Shown piece after piece: positions 51,258-60,303 of a stretch of 63,945 nt of DNA. The DNA is taken from the NCBI GenBank assembly GCA_903919205.1, contig CAIXHE010000006.1, forward strand, positions 1 through 63,945, in the 5' to 3' direction. The number at the start of each line of letters is the position of its first letter. Within the stretch, counting starts at the first letter, position 1. This DNA comes from an uncultured Opitutaceae bacterium (GTDB taxonomy: Bacteria > Verrucomicrobiota > Verrucomicrobiia > Opitutales > Opitutaceae). A program made the translations under genes and the position numbers. The notes below the pieces were generated by a model. It was not told where the DNA came from and did no database searches. It worked only from the letters and a program-made list of their open reading frames with translations.

Positions 51258-51850
51258 ACCGACGTGACGGCCGTCTGGGGCGTCGACTGCGCCCCGGGCC
51301 CGTACGCGCGGCTCAGCTTGTCCTTGGAGCGGTTGAGCGCCTCGGCGGCGAACGCCTCGAGCGTGCCGTCCCTCTGCTTGGCGAGCAGCACCTCGGCCTC
51401 GGGCACGGCGACATCCTCTCGCACCTTCATCGCCCGGTACACCCGCAGCATGGCGGTCCAGCCCGCGTAGGGGTTGGGGTCGCGCCGGCCGCTCTGAAGC
51501 TGAGACTTGACGCTGCCCGAGAGGTAGGCGGCGAGGAGGAGCCCGCGCTCGCCGGAGTGGGTCATGTCGGCGATGCCGCGCTTCACGTCGCACCAGGGCA
51601 CCGAGTCCATGCCGAGGTCGACCACCACGTCGTCGCTGTCGAGGGCGAACCGCAGGAGGGTGTTGGACGCCTTGGCGACGGCGTCGCTCGCCTGCTGGGG
51701 CGTGGCCGTGCCGGTCAGGTTGCCGAGCGCGTTCGCGTCGAAGACGCGGACGGCGTCCAGCGCCTGCTCGCGGGTGACGGTTTCGGACGCGCACAGGGGT
51801 GCTGCCAGGAGGAGCGCCGCGGCGCAGCTACGCAGAAGGGTGAGGGGCAT
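51251..51850 (-). CDS. Small secreted protein, function unknown
   Basis: A 199-residue protein with a signal peptide (MPLTLLRSCAAALLLAAPLCASE). The mature part is mostly helical: VTREQALDAVRVFDANALGN, TPQQASDAVAKASNTLLRFA, VVVDLGMDSVPWCDV, GERGLLLAAYLSGSVKSQLQSG and PYAGWTAMLRVYRAMK. I do not recognise the family. The ATG at 51850 is preferred because the hydrophobic signal starts there; 20 in-frame residues upstream look non-coding. It is convergent with tpiA and lies downstream of the prenyl synthase gene (56-base gap, same strand). Confidence 0.75.
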   Translation of the reverse strand: MPLTLLRSCAAALLLAAPLCASETVTREQALDAVRVFDANALGNLTGTATPQQASDAVAKASNTLLRFALDSDDVVVDLGMDSVPWCDVKRGIADMTHSGERGLLLAAYLSGSVKSQLQSGRRDPNPYAGWTAMLRVYRAMKVREDVAVPEAEVLLAKQRDGTLEAFAAEALNRSKDKLSRAYGPGAQSTPQTAVTSVP

Positions 51851-51906
51851 GGGGTGGGGGTAAACCGACCCCCGAACTTGACCGCAATCGGCCGCAATTG
51901 CAAACG

Positions 51907-52794
51907 TCAACGCACCCGGCCGAGCATGTTCTGCGCGAGGGCCGCCAGGAATCCGCCGTCACCGGGGAGCGACGAGAGGAGCTCGACCGCCGAGTCCGAG
52001 CGCTCCCGGGCGAGGCGCCGGGCGGCCTCGATCCCGTGCACCGAGACGTAGGTCGCCTTTCCCGCCCGGGCGTCCTTCCCGGCGGTCTTCCCCAGCGTCT
52101 GCGTGTCGGACGTGGCGTCCAGGATGTCGTCGACGATCTGGAAGGCGAGGCCGAGCTCGCGGCCGCCCGAGCGCAGCCGGACCAGGGCCTCCTCGGGGGC
52201 GCCCCCGCAGAGGCCCCCCATGACGAGCGAGGCCTCGATCATCGCGGCGGTCTTGCTCAGGTGGATGTACTCGAGGCCGAGCGGGCCGGGCGCCCCGGTC
52301 CGCTCGGCCAGGAGGTCCTCCATCTGGCCGCCGATCAGACGACGGCTGCCGGCGGCTCGGGCGAGCTCGAGGGTGAGCGCGGAGGCGAGGGCGGGGTCGC
52401 CCCGGTAGGAGTCGGCGAGGATCTCGAAGGCGAGCGTCAAGAGGGCGTCGCCGGCCAGGAGCGCGGTCGCCTCGTCGAAGGCCCGGTGCGCGGTCGGCCG
52501 GCCGCGGCGCAGGTCGTCGTTGTCCATGCAGGGCAGGTCGTCGTGGACGAGCGAGTAGGCGTGCACGCATTCGACCGCCACCGCGGCGGCGAGTGCGTCG
52601 GCCCTCGGGTGCTCCCTGAAGAGGCGCGCGGCCGAGAGGACCATCACCGGACGCAGACGCTTGCCGCCGCCCTGCATGGCGTAGCGCATCGCCGTGTGCA
52701 GCCGCGGGGAGGGCTCGCCCGCGCCCGGCAGCAGGCGCTCGATCCCTCCCTCGACCCGCGCCACCCGCGCCCGCAGTTCCTCCGAAAGGTCCAT
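51907..52794 (-). CDS. ispA: Polyprenyl synthetase (farnesyl/geranylgeranyl diphosphate synthase)
   Basis: A 295-residue trans-prenyltransferase condensing isopentenyl diphosphate with allylic diphosphates. The first Asp-rich motif DDLPCMDNDD is at residues 85-94 and the second DDILD at 222-226; GGGKRLRP (42-49) and KTAAMIEAS (181-189) bind the diphosphates. Length and the two-residue insert in the first motif fit the short-chain bacterial IspA type. ATG at 52794 (MDLSEELRARV) is chosen; a longer upstream frame overlaps the divergent FmdB gene and does not look coding. Confidence 0.93.
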   Translation of the reverse strand: MDLSEELRARVARVEGGIERLLPGAGEPSPRLHTAMRYAMQGGGKRLRPVMVLSAARLFREHPRADALAAAVAVECVHAYSLVHDDLPCMDNDDLRRGRPTAHRAFDEATALLAGDALLTLAFEILADSYRGDPALASALTLELARAAGSRRLIGGQMEDLLAERTGAPGPLGLEYIHLSKTAAMIEASLVMGGLCGGAPEEALVRLRSGGRELGLAFQIVDDILDATSDTQTLGKTAGKDARAGKATYVSVHGIEAARRLARERSDSAVELLSSLPGDGGFLAALAQNMLGRVR

Positions 52795-52885
52795 CGCGCA
52801 CAATTGAGCGGAAACGCTGCACGGCTGCCGAGAACAAACTCGCCAAGGCGCGACCCATTGGCCATAAACCGCCCGTCGCCCAATC

Positions 52886-53155
52886 ATGCCCACCTACGAG
52901 TACGCCTGCACCAAGTGCGGCCACCAGTTCGAGCAGTTCCAGTCGATGCGGGACGAGCCGCTGAAGATCTGCCCGGAGTGCAAGAAGCGCTCGCTCAAGC
53001 GCCTGGTCGGCGGCGGCGCGGGGCTCATCTTCAAGGGCAGCGGCTTCTACATCACCGACTACAAGAACAAGGGCATGGCCTCGGCGGCCGCGGCCGAGTC
53101 CAAGCCGGCGACCCCCGCAAAGGCGCCCGAGGCGAAGCCCGCCGCGAAGAAGTAA
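52886..53155 (+). CDS. FmdB family zinc ribbon protein
   Basis: An 89-residue protein. The N-terminal zinc ribbon has Cys8-x-x-Cys11 (YEYACTKCGHQFE) and Cys29-x-x-Cys32 (LKICPECKK), followed by KRLVGGGAGLIFKGSGFYITDYK, in part, the usual FmdB ending. The last 30 residues are a Lys/Ala/Pro-rich tail. FmdB proteins are named as putative regulators, but the role is unproven. It is divergent from ispA (91 bases) and is followed after 9 bases by a membrane-anchored unknown protein. Confidence 0.95.
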   Translation: MPTYEYACTKCGHQFEQFQSMRDEPLKICPECKKRSLKRLVGGGAGLIFKGSGFYITDYKNKGMASAAAAESKPATPAKAPEAKPAAKK

Positions 53156-53164
53156 TTTTCCACC

Positions 53165-53845
53165 ATGTGCGCTGCCAGAAAATCCGTCGTCAAGGGCCCG
53201 AGCTGGTTTGAGGTCGGCTTCGGGGCCTTCTTGGCCATCCTTCTCGGTGCCATCCTCGGCGCCCTCTACCTGATCACGCGGCCGGTCACGAAGGCGAAGG
53301 ACCTGCCCAAGGACGCCCCCGCGGGCGCCGTCTACTTCCTCGAGGGCATCAAGGACTACAACTCCTCCCACGCCGAGCAGAAGCGCAAGGCGTTCGCGGC
53401 GGGCGAGTCCGTCTCGATCGAGGAGGGCGACCTGAACGCGTTCCTTGCCACCGCGGTAAAGAGCGGGGGCGATGCCAAGGCTAAGCCGGGCGACAAGGCC
53501 CCGCCGCACACGGACAACCTGATCGAGCTGTCGGCGCTCAACGTGCGCATCCGCGCCGGCACGATCCAGTTTGGAGACACCGTCAGCTACAACATCTTCG
53601 GCTTCACCGGCGACGTGATCGTGCAGTCGACGGGAAGCTTCTCGAGGCACGGGAGCACGATCGAGTTCGACCCCGACAAGCTCCTGATCGGCGGCCTGCC
53701 GCTCCAGAACTTCCCCTTCCTCCGGGGCTGGGCGCTCCACAAGTTCCTGTTCGCCTCGACTCCCCCCGAGGACCTCGTGGCCTCGTGGAACAAGCTCGTG
53801 GACGTCTCGATCGAGGGCAACACCCTCAAGCTGAGGATGCCGTAG
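53165..53845 (+). CDS. Membrane-anchored protein of unknown function
   Basis: A 226-residue protein with a short basic N-terminus and one membrane helix at about 15-38 (VGFGAFLAILLGAILGALYLI). The rest is probably periplasmic: VYFLEGIKDYNSSHAEQKRKAF, VSIEEGDLNAFLATAV, a Lys/Asp/Pro linker, then a beta-rich part with NVRIRAGTIQFGDTVSYNIFGFTGDVIVQ (in part), GSFSRHGSTIEFDPDKLLIGGLPLQ and VDVSIEGNTLKLRMP. The LLIGGLPLQ and beta-strand pattern resemble lipid-binding AsmA/LEA-like folds, but no family can be named. It lies between fmdB and murJ in one direction with small gaps (9 and 16 bases). Confidence 0.8.
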   Translation: MCAARKSVVKGPSWFEVGFGAFLAILLGAILGALYLITRPVTKAKDLPKDAPAGAVYFLEGIKDYNSSHAEQKRKAFAAGESVSIEEGDLNAFLATAVKSGGDAKAKPGDKAPPHTDNLIELSALNVRIRAGTIQFGDTVSYNIFGFTGDVIVQSTGSFSRHGSTIEFDPDKLLIGGLPLQNFPFLRGWALHKFLFASTPPEDLVASWNKLVDVSIEGNTLKLRMP

Positions 53846-53861
53846 GCGGGGCTTGGTCCTC

Positions 53862-55436
53862 GTGTCGAAGAGCCTCAAGAGCATCGGGGTCGTCTCTTTC
53901 CTGACAGTGGTCTCGCGGGTGCTCGCGCTCCTTCGCGACTCGCTCGCCTTCGCGATCTTCGGCTCGGGCTGGCTCTACTCGGCGTTCCTCGCCGCGTTCA
54001 TGCTTCCGAACCTCTTCCGCCGGCTGCTCGCCGAGGGCTCGATGACGGCGGCCTTCGTGCCGACGCTCCAGGAGGAGCTCCAGGCGAACGGCCGGGAGGG
54101 GACGTTCCGTCTGCTCTCCAAGGTCACCTCGTGGCTCCTGGTCGTCACGGGCGCCCTGGTCCTCGCGGCGGCGGCGCTCTTCAGCCAGTCGAGGCGGCTG
54201 CCGGGCCACGAGGAGAAGTGGTACATGGCGGCCGACTTGACCGTACTCCTCTTCCCGTACCTGGGGCTGATCAGCCTCGCCGCCGCCTGCAGCGCCGCCC
54301 TGAACGTGCACCGGCACTTCGTCGAGCCGGCCCTCTCGCCCGTATGGCTCAACCTCTGCATGATCGCCGCCCTCGCCGGGGCGGGCCTGCACTTCGCGAG
54401 GACTCCGCTCGGCGAGGTGCACTGGCTCTGCGCGGGCGTGCTCGCCGGCGGCGTCCTCCAGCTCGCGGTGCCGGCCGGCGTCCTCGTCTCGATGGGGTGG
54501 CGGCCGGCCCTCGACCTCGGCCTCTCCCCGCGGGTCCGCGAGATCGCGCTCCTGATGACGCCGGGCATCTTCGGGACGGCGATCTACCAGATCAACTTCA
54601 CGGTCTCTCGCCTGCTCGCCTTCTGGATCGACGACTCCTCGAACACCTACCTCTACACGGTCAACCGCCTGATGGAGTTCCCGATCGGCGTCTTCGCGGT
54701 GGCGGTCTCGACGGTCGTCTACCCGCTGATCGCGGCGCATGCGGCGAAGAGGGACTTCGCCGCGATGTCGACGGACTTCCAGAGGGGCATCCGCCTGATC
54801 CTCGTCATCAACGTTCCGGCGGCCGTGGGCCTGGCGCTGATCAGCGGCCCGCTGATCCGGCTGATCTACCAGCACGGCCACGGCACGGCGGCCGACTCCC
54901 AGCGCATGTCGCTTCTGCTGGCGCTCATGGTGATCGGGCTGCCGTTCTTCTCGGTCGTGAACCTGACGATCCGGGCCTTCTACGCGGTCAAGGACACGCG
55001 CACCCCCGTGCGGGTGGCGCTCGTGGACTTCCTGATCAACGCGACCCTGAGCCTTGTGCTCGCGCGCTGGCTGGGCGTCATCGGCATCGTGATCGCGAGC
55101 ACGACGTCCATCATCGCCCAGACCCTCCTGCTAGGCCGGGCGCTCGTCCGGCGCCTGCCCGAGGTGCACCTGGGACCGCTCGTTCCGAGCCTCGCCAAGG
55201 TGGCGGCCTCCTCGGCCGCGATGGCGGTGGTGGTGGCCGTGGGCCTGCGCCTGGTCCCCCTTGCCGGGCTCGGCGCGCGGGGTGCGGACCTGGCGTCGGT
55301 GGCCGTGCTCGTGCCCGCGGGCGTCGCCGCCTACGGGCTCGTCCTCTGGCGCCTGCGGATCGAGGGCCGCGACGAGATCGAGGCCCTGCTCGTGCGCCTC
55401 CCCCTGGCCGGCCGCTTTTTCGCCCGGGTCCTTTGA
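53862..55436 (+). CDS. murJ: Lipid II flippase MurJ
   Basis: A 524-residue MOP-superfamily flippase that moves lipid II across the inner membrane for peptidoglycan synthesis. About 14 hydrophobic helices are visible. Signature parts: VSRVLALLRDSLAFAIFG, AFMLPNLFRRLLAEGSMTAAFVP (in part), RDFAAMSTDFQRGIRL, FYAVKDTRTPVRVAL. The Arg-rich loop and the NLFRRLLAEG motif are diagnostic. GTG at 53862 (giving SKSLKSIGVVSF) is chosen because it fits homologue N-termini and has GGCGGGG about ten bases upstream; a TTG nine bases earlier is the alternative. Confidence 0.95.
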   Translation: MSKSLKSIGVVSFLTVVSRVLALLRDSLAFAIFGSGWLYSAFLAAFMLPNLFRRLLAEGSMTAAFVPTLQEELQANGREGTFRLLSKVTSWLLVVTGALVLAAAALFSQSRRLPGHEEKWYMAADLTVLLFPYLGLISLAAACSAALNVHRHFVEPALSPVWLNLCMIAALAGAGLHFARTPLGEVHWLCAGVLAGGVLQLAVPAGVLVSMGWRPALDLGLSPRVREIALLMTPGIFGTAIYQINFTVSRLLAFWIDDSSNTYLYTVNRLMEFPIGVFAVAVSTVVYPLIAAHAAKRDFAAMSTDFQRGIRLILVINVPAAVGLALISGPLIRLIYQHGHGTAADSQRMSLLLALMVIGLPFFSVVNLTIRAFYAVKDTRTPVRVALVDFLINATLSLVLARWLGVIGIVIASTTSIIAQTLLLGRALVRRLPEVHLGPLVPSLAKVAASSAAMAVVVAVGLRLVPLAGLGARGADLASVAVLVPAGVAAYGLVLWRLRIEGRDEIEALLVRLPLAGRFFARVL

Positions 55437-55477
55437 CAACGATACGTAACGAAGCACGCTGTGGGCCCTCTCCTACC

Positions 55478-56128
55478 ATGACCTCCATTCCCACGCAGAC
55501 CCTCACCGAAGCCCTCCACTGGCGTTACGCCACGAAGAAGTTCGACCCGACGAAGAAGATCCCGGCCGAGACCTGGGCCGCCCTGCAGCAGTCCCTCGTC
55601 CTCGCGCCCTCCTCCTACGGCCTCGAGCCCTGGAAGTTCGTCATCGTGGACGACCCGGCCACCCGCGAGAAGATCTCGGCGGCGGCCTACGGCCAGCGCC
55701 AGCCGGTCGACTGCTCGCACCTGGTCGTGTTCGCGGGCCGAAAGAACATGGACGCCAAGGACGTCGAGAAATTCATCACGCACACGGCCGCCGTGCGCGG
55801 GCTCCCGAAGGACAGCCTGAAGGGCTACCAGGACACCATCGAGGGCAGCGTCGAGCGCGCCCGCAAGGGCGGCTACCTGGACGTCTGGAACAGCCGCCAG
55901 GTCTACATCGCGCTCGGCGTGTACCTGGCCTCGGCCGCGCTGCTCGGCGTCGACACCTGCCCGATGGAGGGTTTTGATCCGGCCAAGGTGGACGAGATCC
56001 TCGGCCTCTCGGCGAAGGGTTACGGCGCGCTGGTGCTCGGGCCCGCGGGCTACCGGGCGGCGGACGACAAGTACGCCGGCCTCGCCAAGGTGCGCTACCC
56101 GGCGCAGGACGTCTTCATCCAGGCCTGA
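55478..56128 (+). CDS. NfsB-like NAD(P)H nitroreductase
   Basis: A 216-residue flavoprotein of the nitroreductase family. FMN contacts are in EALHWRYATKKFDP near the N-terminus and APSSYGLEPWKFVIV around 43-57; the C-terminal CPMEGFDPAKVDEILGL and GYGALVLGPAGYRAADD are typical of the NfsB/dihydropteridine-reductase branch. It likely reduces quinones or nitro compounds with NAD(P)H in the cytoplasm. It is followed after 14 bases by an MDR-type oxidoreductase. There is no Shine-Dalgarno; CCTACC precedes the ATG. Confidence 0.93.
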   Translation: MTSIPTQTLTEALHWRYATKKFDPTKKIPAETWAALQQSLVLAPSSYGLEPWKFVIVDDPATREKISAAAYGQRQPVDCSHLVVFAGRKNMDAKDVEKFITHTAAVRGLPKDSLKGYQDTIEGSVERARKGGYLDVWNSRQVYIALGVYLASAALLGVDTCPMEGFDPAKVDEILGLSAKGYGALVLGPAGYRAADDKYAGLAKVRYPAQDVFIQA

Positions 56129-56142
56129 GCGGCCGTCGCCCC

Positions 56143-57132
56143 ATGCGCGCCCTGCGGATCGAGGCGGTAGGCCAGGTGTCGGTGGGCGAGGTCGAGGACC
56201 CGGTGGCCGGCCCCGGCGAGGCGCTGGTCGAGATCAAGGCTGCCGCGCTCAACCACCGCGACCTCTGGATCAAGCTCGGCCAGTACGCGGGCCTCAAGTT
56301 CCCCTGCATCCCCGGCTCCGACGGCGCGGGCGTCGTGGCGTCGGTGGGGCCGGGTGCGGACCCGGCGTGGGTCGGGCGCGAGGTCATCATCAACCCCTCC
56401 TTCAACTGGGGGGACCGCGACGGCGCCCAGGGCAGGGACTTCGCGATCCTCGGGCTTCCTCGCGACGGCACCCTCGCCGAGCGGATCGCGGTGCCGGTCG
56501 GCCAGCTCGCTCCGAAGCCCGCGCACCTGTCCTGGGAGGAGGCCGCCGCCCTACCGCTCGCGGGGCTGACCGCCTGGCGCGCGCTCTTCGGGCGCGCCCG
56601 TGCGGAGGCGGGTGAGCGCGTGCTCGTGACCGGCATCGGCGCTGGTACGGCGCTCTTCGCCCTCCAGTTCGCGGTCGCCTCCGGCAACGAGACTTGGGTC
56701 ACCTCGAGCTCCGACGACAAGATCCGCCGCGCGGTGACGCTCGGCGCCCAGGGCGGCTTCCGCTACGACCAGGAGGGATGGCTCGACCGGGCGAAGGAGC
56801 GCGGGCCCTTCGACGTGATTGTCGACAGCGCCGGCGGCGCCGGCTTCGGTCACCTCCTCGACCTCGCCGCGCCCGGGGGCAAGATCGTCTTCTTTGGAGC
56901 CACCCGGGGCAACGCCCCGGAACTCGCCCTACGCAAGGTGTTCTGGAAGCAGCTCTCGCTCCTCGGCACCACGATGGGAAGCCCCGGCGACTGGGTCGCC
57001 ATGACCGGCTTCACGGCGCTCCACCGCGTGCGGCCCGTCGTGAGCGAGGTCTTCCCGCTCGAGCGGGGGGCGGAGGCCCTGGCGCTGATGGAGCGGGGAG
57101 GGCAGTTCGGCAAGATTGTGGTCGTCCCCTAG
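56143..57132 (+). CDS. MDR family NAD(P)-dependent oxidoreductase (zinc-independent type)
   Basis: A 329-residue medium-chain dehydrogenase/reductase. The GroES-like half has LNHRDLWIKLGQYAGLKFPCIPGSDGAGVV (in part); the Rossmann half has LVTGIGAGTALFALQFAVASG and FDVIVDSAGGAGF. The GHE zinc motif is absent, which places it with quinone oxidoreductase/enoyl reductase-like members rather than zinc alcohol dehydrogenases. The catalytic substrate is not evident. Position 14 bases after the nitroreductase suggests co-transcription and perhaps a shared stress or detoxification role. Confidence 0.92.
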   Translation: MRALRIEAVGQVSVGEVEDPVAGPGEALVEIKAAALNHRDLWIKLGQYAGLKFPCIPGSDGAGVVASVGPGADPAWVGREVIINPSFNWGDRDGAQGRDFAILGLPRDGTLAERIAVPVGQLAPKPAHLSWEEAAALPLAGLTAWRALFGRARAEAGERVLVTGIGAGTALFALQFAVASGNETWVTSSSDDKIRRAVTLGAQGGFRYDQEGWLDRAKERGPFDVIVDSAGGAGFGHLLDLAAPGGKIVFFGATRGNAPELALRKVFWKQLSLLGTTMGSPGDWVAMTGFTALHRVRPVVSEVFPLERGAEALALMERGGQFGKIVVVP

Positions 57133-57235
57133 CGCGGGCCGGCGGATCCTCCCCAGCGTTGCACCGGCGGTCGTCCCCGGCTACAAGCGGTGCCCAGATG
57201 CGTCCTGTTCACACCCACGCCGCCAAGTCCCCCTC

Positions 57236-59113
57236 ATGCGCAACCTGAGCCCGGGCGGCTGGTCGGGGTCGTACTCCCTTCAGAAGGACGCCGAGGTCCT
57301 CAAGCACAAGGTTGCTCCGGGCACGGTACCGCGCGTCATCGCCTTCGGCAGGCCCTACCTCGGGATCCTCTCGTTCTTCCTAGCCCTCGTCGTGCTCGAC
57401 GCGGCGGCCGGCGTCGTCAACCCGCTCATCTACCGCGAGCTGATCAACAAGGGCATCCTGGCGGGCAACGAGGGCCTGGTCGTGCGGCTCGCGCTCCTCG
57501 CGGCCGCCGGGTCGGTCGTCGACTCGGGCCTCACCTTCTGGCAGCGCCAGATCGCGGCGAAGATCGGCCTCGAGGTGGTGCTCGATCTCAGGGTAAAGGT
57601 CTTCGCGCACATCCAGGAGATGTCGCTCGCCTTCTTCACGCGGGCCCGCACGGGCGCGCTCGTCAGCCGGCTGAACAACGACGTGTCGGGCGTGCGGGAC
57701 GCCTTCAGCAACATCCTCTCAACGACCCTTGGCAACCTGGTGACGGTCGTCCTCGTGCTGGCCGCGATGTTCAGCCTCTCCTGGCGCCTGACGCTCGCGA
57801 CGCTCATCCTGGTTCCGGTCTTCCTGCTGCCGGCGCGCTACGTCGGGCGCAGGATCAAGGCGCTCACTCGTGAGAGCTACGACCGGGCCGCGGACCTCAA
57901 CAACCTGATGGTCGAGCGCTTCAACGTCGCCGGGGCGATGGTGTCCAAGGTCTTCGGGCGCCCCCGCGACGAGACGCGGGCCTTCGAGCAGCAGGCCGGG
58001 CGGGTGCGCGACATCAGCCTCAAGGTGGGCCTCTACTCGCGCCTGCTCTTCATCGGCCTCGGGCTCGTCGCCTCGCTTGCCGTGTCGCTCGTCTACGGCT
58101 GGGGGGGCCTCCAGGCCGTGCGCCACGCGCTCGACGTGGGCACGGTGGTCGCCCTCATCTCCTACCTCCTGCGCCTCTACGGCCCGCTGACAGCCCTCTC
58201 CAACCTCCAGGTCGACGTGATGACGACCCTCGTCTCCTTCGAGCGGGTCTTCGAGGTGCTCGACCTGAAGCCGATGGTGGCCGAGAGGGCGGACGCCCGG
58301 CCGGTACCGCCCGGCCCCGCGCGGATCGAGTTCGACGCCGTGTCCTTTCGCTATCCCTCGCCGAACGAGGTGTCGCTCGCCTCGCTTGAGGCGGTGTCCG
58401 GCCCCGGCCGGCAGGCGGAGCGCACCGTGCTGGAGGACATTTCCTTCGTCGCCGAGCCCGGCCAGATGGTGGCCCTGGTCGGGCCCTCGGGCGCGGGCAA
58501 GACGACGCTCGCGCAGTTGGTGGCCCGGCTCTACGACGTGACGTCCGGCTCCCTCCGCGTGAACGGCCTCGACCTGAGGGACGCCACGCTCGAGTCGGTG
58601 CGCGCCACCGTCGGCATGGTGATGCAGGACGCGCACCTCTTCCACGATACGGTGCGGTCCAACCTGCTCTACGCCCGGCCCGGAGCGAGCGAGGCGGAGC
58701 TCGCCGCCGCGCTCGCCGACGCCCAGGTCGCCTCGGTCGTGGCCGCGCTTCCGCAGGGGCTCGACACCGTGATCGGGGACCGGGGCCACCGGCTCTCCGG
58801 GGGCGAGCGCCAGCGTGTGGCGATCGCCCGGCTTCTGCTGAAGGCGCCGCCCGTCGTCATCCTGGACGAGGCCACCGCGCACCTGGACTCCGAGTCCGAG
58901 CGCGCGATCCAGGAGGCCTTCCGCTCGGCGCTCAGGGGCCGGACCTCGCTCGTGATCGCCCACCGCCTCTCCACCGTCCAGAACGCCGACCAGATCCTGG
59001 TTCTCGACAAGGGGCGCATCGTGGAGAGGGGCCGGCACGCGGAGCTCCTCGCCGCGGGCCGCCTGTACGCGCACCTCTACCGAACGCAGTTCACCGAGAA
59101 GCCCCAGGCCTAG
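57236..59113 (+). CDS. ABC exporter, fused transmembrane and ATPase domains
   Basis: A 625-residue half-transporter that works as a dimer in the inner membrane. Six helices fall between about 38 and 320. The nucleotide-binding domain has Walker A GPSGAGKTT at 416-424, Q-loop VMQDAHLFHDTV, signature LSGGERQRV from 520, Walker B VVILDEATAHLD (540-551) and H-loop VIAHRLSTV. A short insert (EAVSGPGRQAER, about 385-396) sits before the Walker A core. Cargo is unknown; MsbA-like lipid or multidrug export is possible. ATG at 57236 starts the conserved part (MRNLSPGGWSGSY). Confidence 0.93.
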   Translation: MRNLSPGGWSGSYSLQKDAEVLKHKVAPGTVPRVIAFGRPYLGILSFFLALVVLDAAAGVVNPLIYRELINKGILAGNEGLVVRLALLAAAGSVVDSGLTFWQRQIAAKIGLEVVLDLRVKVFAHIQEMSLAFFTRARTGALVSRLNNDVSGVRDAFSNILSTTLGNLVTVVLVLAAMFSLSWRLTLATLILVPVFLLPARYVGRRIKALTRESYDRAADLNNLMVERFNVAGAMVSKVFGRPRDETRAFEQQAGRVRDISLKVGLYSRLLFIGLGLVASLAVSLVYGWGGLQAVRHALDVGTVVALISYLLRLYGPLTALSNLQVDVMTTLVSFERVFEVLDLKPMVAERADARPVPPGPARIEFDAVSFRYPSPNEVSLASLEAVSGPGRQAERTVLEDISFVAEPGQMVALVGPSGAGKTTLAQLVARLYDVTSGSLRVNGLDLRDATLESVRATVGMVMQDAHLFHDTVRSNLLYARPGASEAELAAALADAQVASVVAALPQGLDTVIGDRGHRLSGGERQRVAIARLLLKAPPVVILDEATAHLDSESERAIQEAFRSALRGRTSLVIAHRLSTVQNADQILVLDKGRIVERGRHAELLAAGRLYAHLYRTQFTEKPQA

Positions 59114-59206
59114 GGCCCGCGGGGCAGGGGACGGGAAAACCCGCGCGCGGGATCATTCCGGCTTGGCGCGGGAGCCCCGGCGCATGAGGCTCTGGCCGAA
59201 CCCCTG

Positions 59207-60292
59207 ATGAACACCGACCCCCGTTTCCACGCCTGCATCATCGCCGGCGGAAGTGGCGAGAGATTCTGGCCCATGAGCCGCACGAGTGCGCCCAAGCACC
59301 TCCTGAAGCTCTTCGGCGAGAGGACCCTCCTGGAGGAGACCCTCCTGCGCCTGCAGGGCGTCGTGGCCCGGGAGAACACGTGGATCCTGACGAATGCGCT
59401 CCAGGTTCCCCTGATCCAGAGCGCCATCCCGTGGTTTCCGGCATCGCAGATCATCGCCGAGCCCGCCAAGCGCGACACGGCGCCTGCCGCGGCGCTCGCC
59501 ACCGGGCTCGTGCGGGCCCGCCATCCCGGCGCGGTCCTGGCGCTCCTGCCGGCCGACGCGCTCATCGGGAACGCCCCGCGCTTTGCCGAGCAGCTTGCCC
59601 AGGCGTTTGCGTGGGCGGCCGACGACGCCGGCACGGGCACGGGGAGGAACCTCCTCACCTTTGCCGTCACCCCCACGTACCCGGCCACGGGCTTCGGCTA
59701 CCTGGAACTCGGCGACGGCCTGGCGACCGGCGCCGACGGCAGCCGGCTGCGCCGGGTCGGCCGCTTCGTAGAGAAGCCCGACGAGGCCACCGCCCGGGGC
59801 TACCTCGCGGGCGGCCGCCACGCCTGGAACGCCGGGATCTTCGTCTGGTCCGCGGCACGGTTCCTGGCCGAGGCCGATCGGTCCGCCCCCGAACTCGCGT
59901 CCTTCGTGCGCGACTTCCCGGGCGGCGACCCCGCGGCCTACCTCTCCGCGCGCTTCGCCTCGCTCCCCAAGATCTCGGTCGACTACGCGATCCTCGAGAA
60001 GGCCGAGTCGGTGGCGACCGTCGTGGCGGCGTTCGACTGGGACGATGTCGGCTCCTGGGAGGCGCTGCCCAAGCACCTGCCGGCGGACGCCTCGGGCAAC
60101 GTCGGCCGGGGCGCCGTGCTCTCGGTGGACTCGAGCCGCAACATCGCCGTCAGCAACGGGCGGCTGATCGCCCTTGTGGGGGTCCAGAACTTGGTCGTGG
60201 TCGAGACGGCCGACGCGGTGCTGGTGTGCCACCGGGACTCGGTCCAGCACCTGAAGAGGTTGATGCCGCAGCTGCCGGGCGACAAGGTCTAG
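59207..60292 (+). CDS. manC: Mannose-1-phosphate guanylyltransferase
   Basis: A 361-residue nucleotidyltransferase making GDP-mannose from mannose 1-phosphate and GTP, a precursor of surface polysaccharides. The pyrophosphorylase loop IIAGGSGERFWPMSR (11-25), LLPADALI, VTPTYPATGFGYLE, GRFVEKPDEATA and WNAGIFVWSA are standard. It has the single-domain length, without the phosphomannose isomerase domain of bifunctional ManC/AlgA enzymes. The left-handed beta-helix end is short. It is followed by recN after 11 bases. Confidence 0.94.
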   Translation: MNTDPRFHACIIAGGSGERFWPMSRTSAPKHLLKLFGERTLLEETLLRLQGVVARENTWILTNALQVPLIQSAIPWFPASQIIAEPAKRDTAPAAALATGLVRARHPGAVLALLPADALIGNAPRFAEQLAQAFAWAADDAGTGTGRNLLTFAVTPTYPATGFGYLELGDGLATGADGSRLRRVGRFVEKPDEATARGYLAGGRHAWNAGIFVWSAARFLAEADRSAPELASFVRDFPGGDPAAYLSARFASLPKISVDYAILEKAESVATVVAAFDWDDVGSWEALPKHLPADASGNVGRGAVLSVDSSRNIAVSNGRLIALVGVQNLVVVETADAVLVCHRDSVQHLKRLMPQLPGDKV

Positions 60293-60303
60293 CCGCTCCG
60301 CCC

